From: CAYFKJ01 sp964343605
GTDB taxonomy: Bacteria > Pseudomonadota > Alphaproteobacteria > UBA2966
Reading direction: 5' to 3'
DNA length: 64,000 nucleotides
NCBI GenBank assembly: GCA_964343605.1
Contig: CAYFKJ010000006.1
Span: forward strand, 186,001 to 250,000
Shown: positions 55,250 through 63,838 of the stretch, one piece after another
How the letters are laid out: every line of letters begins with the position of its first letter
Numbering within the stretch: the stretch's first letter is position 1
The notes under the pieces: model-generated
What the model saw: the letters and a program-made list of their open reading frames with translations, nothing else
The model's database searches: none
What the model was told of the DNA's origin: nothing
Position numbers and translations under genes: made by a program

Positions 55250-56998
55250 CTAGCGGTGCATGGCAAGCGTGCCGGCGCAGCCGATGCCCTCGTTTTGATC
55301 GCCCAGCACCGTCCAGCGGCCATGCCAACTGCGGCCCCGGTAGTTGAGTTTGTAGCGGTAGAAGAACGGCCCCTGCATGAAATGGCCGGAAATCAACCCG
55401 CTCCACTGATCCTCAAGCTTGCCGGTGAAGGTTGAGAACTCGCGGCTGGCGATGCGCAGGCCGGTGGGCTCCAGCCGGGCGTTGGTCCGAATGCGACCTT
55501 TGAGGCAACCGCTATTGCCCGAGCCGCTCTCAATGACCAGATTCCAGGGGCCGAAGAATTTCGACCCGCCCTGCGTGGAAGCGGTTTGCGCTGAACTGAC
55601 GGGGGCCGTGGCAGTTGTCGCGGTCGAGCGGCTGGCCTGCTGCACGCCGCCGGCGGCGGCCCGCATCGCCGCCGTCCGGGTAAGGAAGATCTCGCCCTCG
55701 CATTGGAATTCGTCAACTTGCGCGGTGTAATCGCCCTTCCATTTGACGCCGTCATAAACCATCCGGTAGGTCGCCACGAAAGTGCCGGCGGCAACCGTCC
55801 CCCGGATTTCCCGGTTACCCGGCTGCAGCGCGCCCTTGACGGTGACCGAGGCCCCGCCAGAGCCCTGGAAGCCGTCGCGCTGGAGGTCGACGATGAAACG
55901 CGTCGTCTGCACCGTGCAGATGATGCCGACGCTGGAGGTTTCCAGCATCCATTTGCCGAAAATGGTCGGCTTGCGGGGTTTCGGCTGAACGTAAACCGGC
56001 TTCTTCGCCGGCGTTGCGCGGGCGACGACGGTGGGCTTCGGCTTGGGCTTCGCCTTCACGACCGGTTTCGGTTTGACGACTGGCTTGGGCGCGGGTTTGG
56101 GTTTGGCCCGCCGGACCGGCACGGAAGCCAGCACGGTCATGCTGTCGCCCTTGACCCAGGCGTTTTGATGGCGGCCGTAATTGCGCCGGGCGGCGCGGGT
56201 CATGCGGTCGTCCAGGTATTCCTGAACTTCGGCCAACGATATCTGCTTGTCGCCGTTGCCGTAATCCTCGCCGTCGGCGGCGCCGTAGAGGGCGTCCATG
56301 AGGTGTTTGGTAAAGAGCCCGTGGCGCGCCTTTTCGTCCCAACTCGCCACCTGGTCGCCTTGGGAGGCCGTGATGATGGAGATCCGGGTCGACGACTGAT
56401 CCGGCAACTTGGGCGAGATCGTGATGCCGGATGTGGAGCGGATCAACATGCCCTTCTGGCTGTCGCCGGAGAAGCAGGCATCGAGAAAGACCGATATCGA
56501 CTTGGCCTTGAGTTTGGCGAGATTGGAGAACAGCGTATTGACGAGATAGCCGTTGATCTCGGGCGCATTGGGATCGGCGTCGACGGGCAGCAGATAGCCC
56601 TGTTTGTCCTTCAGGCCCGGTACGCCGTGGCCGGAGTAAAACACCATGACGTCGGACCGCCCCCGCGGGTCGAGATACCGCCAGAGACCGCCCTCGTGGG
56701 TCCGCTCGTTGCCGAAGGCCGCCTCCAATTGCGCCTTGGTGGCGTTGCGCAGATCAATGATGTTTTCCTTCTCGTAGCCCAATACCTCGGTGACATACCT
56801 TCTGAAGGCGTCGGCGTCGTTGCGGGCGAAGTCGACATCGGGAATGCGGCCTTTGTAGTCCTTGTTGCCGACGATGACGGCGACCGCCCACTTGTTGCGC
56901 TTGGCGGCTTCGGCGGCCTGCCCGCCCAACACGATCAGCATCAAGGCCGCTATTGCGGCACAGAAGAAACGCTGGAGATTGCTGGTGAGGGTCGCCAC
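55250..56998 (-). CDS. Secreted caspase-like (C14) protein with Lys/Pro linker
   Basis: About 582 residues. A signal peptide (residues 1-31, ending AAEA) is followed by a p20 caspase-like domain: VAVIVGNKDYKG, the catalytic His in MVFYSGHGVPG and the catalytic Cys in SVFLDACFSGDS. Residues about 290-340 form a Lys/Pro/Ala-rich linker with repeated KPKP-type units. The C-terminal 240 residues contain two similar segments (WMLETSSVGIICTV / WNLVIESGSGNSGCL) suggestive of a repeated beta-rich domain. The GTG start at 56998 has GGGAGG 6 nt upstream. Substrate and role unknown. Confidence 0.82.
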   Translation of the reverse strand: MATLTSNLQRFFCAAIAALMLIVLGGQAAEAAKRNKWAVAVIVGNKDYKGRIPDVDFARNDADAFRRYVTEVLGYEKENIIDLRNATKAQLEAAFGNERTHEGGLWRYLDPRGRSDVMVFYSGHGVPGLKDKQGYLLPVDADPNAPEINGYLVNTLFSNLAKLKAKSISVFLDACFSGDSQKGMLIRSTSGITISPKLPDQSSTRISIITASQGDQVASWDEKARHGLFTKHLMDALYGAADGEDYGNGDKQISLAEVQEYLDDRMTRAARRNYGRHQNAWVKGDSMTVLASVPVRRAKPKPAPKPVVKPKPVVKAKPKPKPTVVARATPAKKPVYVQPKPRKPTIFGKWMLETSSVGIICTVQTTRFIVDLQRDGFQGSGGASVTVKGALQPGNREIRGTVAAGTFVATYRMVYDGVKWKGDYTAQVDEFQCEGEIFLTRTAAMRAAAGGVQQASRSTATTATAPVSSAQTASTQGGSKFFGPWNLVIESGSGNSGCLKGRIRTNARLEPTGLRIASREFSTFTGKLEDQWSGLISGHFMQGPFFYRYKLNYRGRSWHGRWTVLGDQNEGIGCAGTLAMHR

Positions 56999-57102
56999 GC
57001 CGTCCTCCCGATCTTCGGGCAACCGCCCGATATTGATGATCTTGGAAATGAAAAGATTAGCACTCTTTTTGGGCTCTTGCAGTGAAATGATGTCAGCTCA
57101 TC

Positions 57103-57114
57103 ATCATTAATGAT
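57103..57114. promoter_or_regulatory. Palindrome between the caspase-like and lipoprotein genes
   Basis: Perfect 12-bp palindrome ATCATTAATGAT in the AT-rich divergent intergenic region (56999-57243), placed to act as an operator for either gene. Function is a guess. Confidence 0.3.
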
Positions 57115-57243
57115 TGCATCATTCTAGGTTTAATTCTATCAATCGGAGATGGCGATGGCCAAACTTCCGGCTAATGCCCCGTTAAGAAAATCGCGTTATG
57201 CTCACATCAAGGGGGATAGTCATAGTTGGTCGGGGTGCGCCAA

Positions 57244-57648
57244 ATGACGATCGAATCTCTTTGTTTTTCGCCGCCTGCGCGCTTGGCTTTGGCGGTTGTT
57301 GCGTTAATCGTTTTGCTTTCCGGTTGCGACGATGCCGCCGAACAGCGGCGCGCCGGTGCGGAATGGCTTACCAAGAACCATGACGTGCCGCCCGAAAGCG
57401 GATGGAAGATGGGAAAGATAGCCGCGAACACGCGCGATGAAATCGTCATCAACGTCGACCTCTACAGCGCCGCAAAAGCCAACTCCCTCAACGGATTGAG
57501 CGCCATGGACAAGGGTGAGGTGGCGCGGCTGGCCTGCCCCCGCCGCAACAGCGAATTCTGGTCGGTCTCCGGCGCCGAAAGCACCGTCATCGTCCAATTG
57601 CAAAGCATGGGTGAGACCTTGGTGACGGCCAACTGCCGCCGGCCATGA
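57244..57648 (+). CDS. Small putative lipoprotein
   Basis: A 134-residue protein with a lipoprotein signal peptide whose lipobox reads LLSGC (Cys at about residue 28), so it is probably anchored in the outer or inner membrane facing the periplasm. The mature part has no family I recognise; NVDLYSAAKANSLNGLSAMD and a second cysteine in RLACPRRN are visible, plus a C-terminal Cys. Its TGA overlaps the start of the next gene. Confidence 0.72.
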   Translation: MTIESLCFSPPARLALAVVALIVLLSGCDDAAEQRRAGAEWLTKNHDVPPESGWKMGKIAANTRDEIVINVDLYSAAKANSLNGLSAMDKGEVARLACPRRNSEFWSVSGAESTVIVQLQSMGETLVTANCRRP

Positions 57649-58421
57649 TCCTTGAATGGCTCGAAGCCCTGACGACGCCTTGTCCCAGGACCTGGCGCCG
57701 TATGGGCTACTTGCGGGAAGCCATCGCCATTCAATATCGCTACCGGCGGTGTCGCGCGGACTGGACGCTCCATCTCGAGCATAGTCGGCATATCGTTCGC
57801 GAACGCGCCGCCGAAATCGGCGGCGGACGAAAGGCCCTGATGCTGGGCGCAGGCCTGATATACGACCTTCCTGTCGACGACCTGGCGGCCGCCTTCGACG
57901 AGGTGCTGTTGGTGGATCTGGTGCATCTCCGACCCGCGCGGGCAGCGGCCCGGAGATTCGCCAACGTCCGTCTGGTCGGCTGCGATCTGACGGCCAGCCT
58001 CGACGGCATTCACGCCGGCAATGCGGCGGTCCGCGCGCCCGAAGCCTTTCTCGATGATGCGGCCATCGACTTCGTCGTCTCGCTCAATCTAGCGTCCCAA
58101 CTCCCCATCCTTCCGCTCGCCTGGTTGGAGCGTACGGGCTCGTGCGACGACGAGGCGAAGGCGCAATTGGCGCAGCGGCTGATCGAATCACACCTTGAAT
58201 ACCTGGGTCGTTTCAATTGCCCCGTGACGCTGATCACCGATGTCGAACGCATCCACCACAATGCCAAGGGGACGGAGGTTTTCCGGGAAGCGCCCCTACA
58301 TGGCGTCGAACTGCCGGTGGGAGGCGAGTCCTGGATCTGGGACATCGCGCCTCTGGGCGAAATCGACGCTCACACGGCGATCCACCATCGCGTCACGGCC
58401 GTCCATCTGGACCGGGCCTAG
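57645..58421 (+). CDS. Rossmann-fold protein, possible SAM-dependent methyltransferase
   Basis: A 258-residue soluble protein. KALMLGAGLIYDLPVDDLA followed by VLLVDLVHL looks like methyltransferase motif I and the acidic end of beta-2. AAIDFVVSLNLASQLP may be motif IV. HNAKGTEVFREAP lies near the C-terminus. I do not recognise the family, and substrate is unknown. It overlaps the lipoprotein gene by 4 nt and is convergent with the GST gene. Confidence 0.68.
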   Translation: MILEWLEALTTPCPRTWRRMGYLREAIAIQYRYRRCRADWTLHLEHSRHIVRERAAEIGGGRKALMLGAGLIYDLPVDDLAAAFDEVLLVDLVHLRPARAAARRFANVRLVGCDLTASLDGIHAGNAAVRAPEAFLDDAAIDFVVSLNLASQLPILPLAWLERTGSCDDEAKAQLAQRLIESHLEYLGRFNCPVTLITDVERIHHNAKGTEVFREAPLHGVELPVGGESWIWDIAPLGEIDAHTAIHHRVTAVHLDRA

Positions 58422-59050
58422 CTCAGGGGCAGCATGACCTCCTGGCGGTAGGCGGGGCGTTCGCAAAAGCGGGCGTACCAGGCTTCGACGTTTTTGAGGC
58501 CCGGCCGTTCGATGTCCAGTTCGAACCAGCGGTGGGCAAAACACGCCGCGGGAATGTCCCCCATGGAGGGATCGTCACCGCAAATGAAGGCGCGATCCTC
58601 AAGCCAACCGTCCAGCATGGCGTAAAGCCGGCCGCACTCTTCCGCTGCAGTTTTCAGCGCCTGCCAGTCCCTGTCCTCGGGCGCCGTGCGGATCAGAGTC
58701 CAGAAGACCACGACCATGGGCGGCTGCAGCGCTCCCAGGGCCCAGTCCATCCACTGGTTGGCCTGGCCGCGGGCCTCGAGCGTTTGGGGATACCAGGGGG
58801 TGTCCGCGCCGAAAGTTTCCGCCAGATAGCGCACGATGACGTTGGATTCCCACAAGGTGAAATCGCCGTCCCGCAAGACGGGGATTCTACCGTTGGGGTT
58901 GAGAGCCAGAAACTCGGGCGTGTCGTTGCCCCCGAAATGGCCGCCGATGTCGCTGCGCTCGACCTCAAGTCCGAGTTCGACGGCGCACCACATGGCCTTT
59001 TGCACGTTGACGGAATTGTTTCGTCCCAGAATTTCGATTTTGTGCGCCAT
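58418..59050 (-). CDS. Glutathione S-transferase family protein
   Basis: A 210-residue GST. The N-terminal thioredoxin-like domain opens EILGRNNSVNVQKAMWCAVELGL, with the Ser in RNNSVNV in the catalytic position and the glutathione-site motif TLWESNVIVRYLAE. The C-terminal helical domain has FICGDDPSMGDIPAACFAH. Substrate unknown. It overlaps the neighbouring gene by 4 nt at the 3' end. Confidence 0.88.
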   Translation of the reverse strand: MAHKIEILGRNNSVNVQKAMWCAVELGLEVERSDIGGHFGGNDTPEFLALNPNGRIPVLRDGDFTLWESNVIVRYLAETFGADTPWYPQTLEARGQANQWMDWALGALQPPMVVVFWTLIRTAPEDRDWQALKTAAEECGRLYAMLDGWLEDRAFICGDDPSMGDIPAACFAHRWFELDIERPGLKNVEAWYARFCERPAYRQEVMLPLS

Positions 59051-59486
59051 GCCGCGACCCCATGCCTGAATCTGCCCCGGCGATTTTCGGCATATCCGCT
59101 TGAAATAGCAAACGGCGCAGCCACCGAAGCCGCGCCGCTATGCAATTTCGCCCCGTAAACGGTCAGTGGGCGTGGACGCCGCACCAGCGCCGGGGAAACA
59201 GCGCGGAACGGCGTTCGATCTGGCCGGCTCTCAGGCCGCCCCGGCGCTCCACACTGCGGCGGTCGCGGTCGGCTCTGCGCTCGGATTTTTGGCGGTTTTC
59301 GTTTCCCTGGGCATTGGAGCCCGGCTTTCTGCGGTCGAACATTGGGGTTACTCCCGATGAAAATCGTATACCAAACCCCTAGCGTTCGACGAAAATCGTC
59401 GTCCCCGGGCCCAGGAATACCGACTCAAAGTAAAGGGCCGGTTAATTTCTGGAAAAATTCTACAACCCAATTGAATTTCTATAATT
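59051..59486. other. Intergenic region without a convincing gene
   Basis: A 436-nt gap between the GST start and the DUF1194 stop. It contains only overlapping short frames: a plus-strand GTG frame at 59166-59360 with one hydrophobic segment, and the minus-strand 59-codon frame listed separately. The right third is AT-rich. No terminator or RNA gene is evident. Confidence 0.5.
59163..59342 (-). CDS. Possible small basic protein (low confidence)
   Basis: A 59-codon frame opening MFDRRKPGSNAQ, rich in Arg (about one third). GGGAG lies 8 nt upstream of the ATG, which is the only positive evidence. Arg-rich composition can come from GC-rich noncoding DNA, and a plus-strand frame overlaps it. Confidence 0.22.
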   Translation of the reverse strand: MFDRRKPGSNAQGNENRQKSERRADRDRRSVERRGGLRAGQIERRSALFPRRWCGVHAH

Positions 59487-60203
59487 TTATCGGCTGGCTT
59501 GGCGCTGCGATCCAGAGGCGATTTCCAGGATGAACTTGCGGCGCACGGCGGCGCCGAAGCTCTTGTCCTTGTCGGCTGTTATGACGAAGCTGCCGGGGCC
59601 ACCGATGATGTAGCTCGAAAACGCCGCTTCGACATCGTAATCCACCGGCCGGCCGTTGCAGCCGCGGCAGAGGATGGCCAGGCCGTTGATGACGATGCCG
59701 TCGTCGAGGGCCGCGGCGCGTGCCTCGGCAACCGGCACGCCGCCCCAGTTGTTGGCACTGTCGCCGGAAAAATCGATGATCTTGCGTGTACCCTCCAGAT
59801 CGTTGGTCTCAATCAGAGTGTGGGCGACCGCGATGGCGCTGCCGATGGCGTTGGGCCCGAAGGCGAGGCGGGGTGCGGCCATCAACTGATTGGCAAATTT
59901 CGTGGCGCTCTCCAGCCCGTCCACGACGGTCCAGGGCACGACCACCTCCTGGGAATAAGCGTCGCCCCATTCGACGTAGGTCACGGCGATCTTGCCCCTG
60001 GCGCCCGTGGCAACGGCGTTCAGCAAATCCGGATGGGTGATGGCTTCGGCGTATCCCCGCCGCTGAAACCGGATTTCGGCCTCGTCGATCGAACCCGAGG
60101 CATCGGCCAGGAATACCAGTTCCACATCCACCCGCTCCTGGGCGGCAGCACCAAAGGCCGACAGCGCGCCCACCAAAATCATCAGGTTGATCAAGCTACG
60201 CAT
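59487..60203 (-). CDS. DUF1194 / von Willebrand factor A-like secreted protein
   Basis: A 238-residue protein with a signal peptide (residues 1-21, ending AAAQ). The VWA metal-ion-dependent adhesion site reads FLADASGSID (DxSxS), and the later motif IIDFSGDSANNWGG is typical of DUF1194. NGLAILCRGCNG contains a close cysteine pair. These proteins are common in alphaproteobacteria and of unknown role. Probably cotranscribed with nothing; flanking gaps are 55 nt and 436 nt. Confidence 0.87.
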   Translation of the reverse strand: MRSLINLMILVGALSAFGAAAQERVDVELVFLADASGSIDEAEIRFQRRGYAEAITHPDLLNAVATGARGKIAVTYVEWGDAYSQEVVVPWTVVDGLESATKFANQLMAAPRLAFGPNAIGSAIAVAHTLIETNDLEGTRKIIDFSGDSANNWGGVPVAEARAAALDDGIVINGLAILCRGCNGRPVDYDVEAAFSSYIIGGPGSFVITADKDKSFGAAVRRKFILEIASGSQRQASR

Positions 60204-60258
60204 GGCAACCTCCTGTCAGAAGCTCTCAGTGCTCCATCCGAACCGATCGCAGTCTAAC

Positions 60259-61164
60259 TCAAGCGACGGCGCGCGGCGCCAGCATTCGCAGGCGCTGGAT
60301 GTGCTCCGGCCCGATGCCGCAGCATCCCCCAACGACGACTGCGCCCAGTCCCAGCCAGCGCCGGGCGTGAATTTCGTAGGTCCAGGGATCCATGTCGTCG
60401 TCGTGTTCAATGGGGCCGTCGGCCAGCACGTGTCCATCAGGCACCGGGCGGAAAGCGTTGGCGTAGGCGCCCTTGGGCTTGTCCGTCAGGTCCCCCAGCA
60501 GATTGAGCGCGGAATCGATGCTTTCCGGGACGCAGCAGTTGAATAGGTAGGCATCGATTTCAAGATCCGCCACGGCCGCCAGCGCGTCGGCGACGGTCTC
60601 GCCCGAGCGCAACAGGCCCGAGCCGTCGTCGGCCAGCGTCCAGGAGAGCCAGACCGGTTTGCCTCTCCCCGCCGCCACTTCGGCGGTCATGCGGCCCTCC
60701 GCGATGCTGGACATGGTTTCGCACAGCAGAAGGTCGACATGGGGCATCAGGGCGTCGGCGATGGTGCGCAGGACGGGCTGGGCTTCGGCGGCGTCCAGCA
60801 CCTCGTCGGGGCGGTAGCTTTCGCCCAGCGGCGGCAGGGCTCCGGCGATGAGCGTGGCGCCGCCTGCCTCGTCACGCGCCTCGCCGGCGATGCGGGCAGA
60901 GAGCTCGACCAGCTCCGCCATGCGGTCTTCCAGGCCGCGGCGCTCCAAGTAGCTGGGCACGCAGGCGTAATTGTTCGTCGTGATGATGTCGGCGCCAGCC
61001 AGGATGTAGTCGACGTGAAGCCGGCGCACCACCTCGGGCGCCTCCAAAAGCGGGGCGGCCGACCAGATGTCCCGGGGAATGTCGACGCCGCGCGATTTGA
61101 GAAAATCGCCCATGCTGCCGTCGAGCACCAGCACTTCACGGTCGCGCCAAATATCCTGGACCAT
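60259..61164 (-). CDS. Homocysteine S-methyltransferase family protein
   Basis: A protein of about 301 residues with the BHMT/HMT barrel. The N-terminal motif VLDGSMGDFLKSRG, the first zinc cysteine in YLFNCCVPES and the pair in VVGGCCGIGPEHIQ complete the Cys3 zinc site. It methylates homocysteine or selenocysteine from betaine, S-methylmethionine or a similar donor; it does not use B12. Start MVQDIWRDRE has GGGGGG upstream and is preferred to one 24 nt earlier. Confidence 0.88.
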   Translation of the reverse strand: MVQDIWRDREVLVLDGSMGDFLKSRGVDIPRDIWSAAPLLEAPEVVRRLHVDYILAGADIITTNNYACVPSYLERRGLEDRMAELVELSARIAGEARDEAGGATLIAGALPPLGESYRPDEVLDAAEAQPVLRTIADALMPHVDLLLCETMSSIAEGRMTAEVAAGRGKPVWLSWTLADDGSGLLRSGETVADALAAVADLEIDAYLFNCCVPESIDSALNLLGDLTDKPKGAYANAFRPVPDGHVLADGPIEHDDDMDPWTYEIHARRWLGLGAVVVGGCCGIGPEHIQRLRMLAPRAVA

Positions 61165-61336
61165 TTCGACACCCCCCGTAGGCGACAATTCCGCCGCTGG
61201 GAAACCCTTGATTCCTGCGACTTTAGCAACCAGACCCGTTCGAATGTGTAACAGCAGAGCGGACCGCTTGAAAGAATTTTTGCGAAAGTCGGGCGCGTCC
61301 AGGGCCGGACATTCGCGGGCAAAGGTATTACACGGG

Positions 61337-61365
61337 TTGACAAAGCCCCGTCCCGGCCATGTGAT
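61337..61365 (+). promoter_or_regulatory. Sigma70-type promoter for the cyclase-family gene
   Basis: Consensus -35 TTGACA (61337-61342), a 17-nt spacer and a -10-like TGTGAT (61360-61365). The start point would lie about 65 nt before the ATG at 61436. Confidence 0.5.
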
Positions 61366-61435
61366 TGATAGTGTCGGTTGTATGTTTTATCTCGGAGGTC
61401 CAAGAATAAGAACAACTCGAAAAAGGGAGGACGAC

Positions 61436-62485
61436 ATGAGAAGCGTAAAAACAACATGCGTTGTATCCACCGTTTTCGTCGCCATGACATTGTCCGTTTC
61501 GGCAATTGCGCAAGGCGTGAACGATGCGCCGTTCACCGAAAAATGGGCGCCCAGCGAATGGGGCGCGGATGACAAGGCCGGGGCGGTCAACCGCACCACG
61601 GCCGCCATGGTTCTAAAGGCGGCGGGACTGGTCAAGCAGGGCAAAGTCGCCACCCTCGGAAAAATCTATGCCGGCGACGCGCCGGCGTTCGGTACCCGCG
61701 GCTGGCGCATGACCATTCCCGGCCTGCCGACCGGCGGGCCTTTCGGCAAACACCAGCTCGTCTATAACGACGAATACCTAGCCACGGAAATCGGCCAGAT
61801 CGGCACCCAGTTCGACGGTCCGGGCCACATCGGCGTGATCACTTCCAAAGGGAACTATTTCTACAACGGGCGCTTCCTGAAGGACGGCAACATCACGGGC
61901 TACGGCATGGGCCCGCTGGGGGTCGAACATGTCGCACAGAAAGGATTCGTCTGCCGCGGCGTGCTGCTGGACGCGGTTGCCTTGCGGGGCGGTCAACTCC
62001 AGATCCCGAAAGGCAAGGGCGATCCGGGCATCATCACCGACAAGGACGTGCAGGAGATGGTGAAACGTCAGGGCATTGCTTCCATCGGCGAGGGGGATTG
62101 TGTGTTCCTGTACACCGGACACGGCAATCTCTGGCATCCCAAGGACTGGGACAAATTCGACGCGGCCGAGAAATCCAAGCGGGTTGCGCAATTCAATGCC
62201 GGCGAACCGGGTTTCGGCATTTCAGCGTGCAACTATCTGGCCGACCGCAAGGTCATCCTGACCGGCGCCGATTCCTGGGCAGTCGAGGCGGTGCCGGGCG
62301 AAAACGCCGACTTCCCGTTTGAATGTCATGTCCAGTTGCAGACCCGGCACGGCATCTGGAACCTGGAGAACATGGATCTCAGCCAACTTGTCGCCGATAA
62401 GGCGTACGAGTTCCTGTTCGTTTGGTCCCCGTTGAAAATAAAGGGGGGAACGGGCTCTCCCGGCAACCCGGTCGCCTTGTACTAG
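61436..62485 (+). CDS. Secreted cyclase / kynurenine formamidase-like protein
   Basis: A 349-residue protein with a signal peptide (residues 1-25, ending SAIAQ). It belongs to the cyclase family (PF04199): the metal motif is QFDGPGHIGV in place of the usual HxGTHxDxPxH, and GDCVFLYTGHGNLW follows. These enzymes hydrolyse or cyclise amides and lactones in the periplasm. AGGGAGG lies 7 nt before the ATG. Confidence 0.85.
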   Translation: MRSVKTTCVVSTVFVAMTLSVSAIAQGVNDAPFTEKWAPSEWGADDKAGAVNRTTAAMVLKAAGLVKQGKVATLGKIYAGDAPAFGTRGWRMTIPGLPTGGPFGKHQLVYNDEYLATEIGQIGTQFDGPGHIGVITSKGNYFYNGRFLKDGNITGYGMGPLGVEHVAQKGFVCRGVLLDAVALRGGQLQIPKGKGDPGIITDKDVQEMVKRQGIASIGEGDCVFLYTGHGNLWHPKDWDKFDAAEKSKRVAQFNAGEPGFGISACNYLADRKVILTGADSWAVEAVPGENADFPFECHVQLQTRHGIWNLENMDLSQLVADKAYEFLFVWSPLKIKGGTGSPGNPVALY

Positions 62486-62546
62486 TTTTTCTACGCTTTT
62501 GAAGGGATTGGGCGGGGGCGGCGGCAAATGTCGCTCTCGCCCCTTC

Positions 62547-63725
62547 TCATTTGACGATCAGTTCGCGAGGGAACTCGCAAAAAGGCACGGCGCCCTGTTC
62601 CGATACGTGGAAGCACTCGCTGATTTCAATGCCCCAATCGTCCATCCAGATGCCCGGGATCATGTGAAAGGTCATGTCGGTCTGCAGCACGCTGTCGTCG
62701 CCCGGCCGGAGGCTCATGGTGTGCTCGCCCCAGTCCGGCGGGTAGTTGAGGCCGGTCGAGTAGCCGATGCGCGAGGGCTTCTCCAGGCCGTGGCGGGCGA
62801 TGCTGTGGCGCCAGGCGGCCTCGACCTCGCCGCAGGTGACGCCGGGCTTTGCCGCATCCAGGGCGGCGTTCAGGCCCTCCACGACAATCTTCGCAGTATC
62901 ACTCAGCTTGGCGGGCGGCTCACCGAGGAACACCGTGCGTGCCATGGGGCAATGGTAGTGCCGGTGGGCGCCGGCCAGTTCCAGGATGGTCGCTTCGCCG
63001 GAAACGAATTCGTCATCGGACCACGTAAGATGGGGAGTCGACGTGCCGATACCGGTCGGCAGCATGGGGACGATGGCGGTGTAATCGCCGCCAAATTCGG
63101 GGTGTCCCGCGATCTGGGCGCTGTAGATTGCCGCCACGGCGTCGCACTGGCGGACGCCGGGCCGGATGGCCTCGACGCCCGCCTGCATGGCCAACTCGAT
63201 TAGACGAGCGGCCTTGCGCATCAGCTCCAGCTCCGCCGGCGATTTGATCGCCCGGACCCAGTTGACCAAATGATCGCAGTCGGTGAAGCGGGCGTCGGGC
63301 AGCCCGGCCTTCAGCGCATCGCAAGCCCGCGGCGAAAAATAGTAGCTGTCCATCTCCAGTCCGATCGTGCCCGTGCCCCAGCCGCGCGAGCGGATGTGCT
63401 CGGCGGCGTGATCCATGGGGTGCTTGTCGCGCGCCTGCACGTAGTCGTCGGGATAGGGAACGATGTCGGCGTCGGTGAGGTTTGTCGTCACCCGCGCCCC
63501 GCCGGCATCGATGCCGCGGCCGATCCAGACGGGCGAAGCGCCGTCACCCGGCACGGCGAGGCACTGCGGCGTGTAGAACGACCAGCCGTCGTAGCCCGTA
63601 AGATAGTTCATGTTGGCCGGATCGGTGACGACCAGGAGGTCCAATCCAGCCGCCGCCATGCGCTCGCGCACGGTTGCCAAGCGGGACTCGTACTCCGCCG
63701 TCGTAAAGGGTCGGGATTGCGTCAA
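62547..63725 (-). CDS. doeA: Ectoine hydrolase DoeA (M24 family)
   Basis: About 392 residues, creatinase/aminopeptidase-P fold. DoeA-type phrases are DPANMNYLTGYDGWSFYTPQ and GLEMDSYYFSPRA. The metal ligands of M24 aminopeptidases are not kept: the segment ILELAGAHRHYHCPMARTV replaces the canonical aspartates, as in metal-free creatinase relatives. It opens the ectoine ring to N-acetyl-diaminobutyrate. The TTG start at 63725 has AAGGAG 9 nt upstream. Divergent from doeB, which supports the assignment. Confidence 0.82.
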   Translation of the reverse strand: MTQSRPFTTAEYESRLATVRERMAAAGLDLLVVTDPANMNYLTGYDGWSFYTPQCLAVPGDGASPVWIGRGIDAGGARVTTNLTDADIVPYPDDYVQARDKHPMDHAAEHIRSRGWGTGTIGLEMDSYYFSPRACDALKAGLPDARFTDCDHLVNWVRAIKSPAELELMRKAARLIELAMQAGVEAIRPGVRQCDAVAAIYSAQIAGHPEFGGDYTAIVPMLPTGIGTSTPHLTWSDDEFVSGEATILELAGAHRHYHCPMARTVFLGEPPAKLSDTAKIVVEGLNAALDAAKPGVTCGEVEAAWRHSIARHGLEKPSRIGYSTGLNYPPDWGEHTMSLRPGDDSVLQTDMTFHMIPGIWMDDWGIEISECFHVSEQGAVPFCEFPRELIVK

Positions 63726-63838
63726 CCTGCTCTCCTTCTGCGATGAGGGACGGTGGAGGTTAGCGCATTGGCCGTTGCCGGGGCGATAAAATGCGGTTAG
63801 ATGGCTGGTCAAACCATTCGCGGGCCGAGGGGGAAAGC

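Noticed and set aside
55132..55323. Minus-strand 63-codon frame overlapping the caspase-like gene end
   Set aside because: No ribosome site, unusual composition and it lies mostly inside a real gene in another frame.
59166..59360. Plus-strand 64-codon frame with one hydrophobic segment
   Set aside because: GTG start without a good ribosome site, overlapped by another short frame, no family resemblance.
60259..61164. B12-dependent methionine synthase linked to the cob locus
   Set aside because: The protein has only the zinc-type methyltransferase domain and no cobalamin-binding domain.
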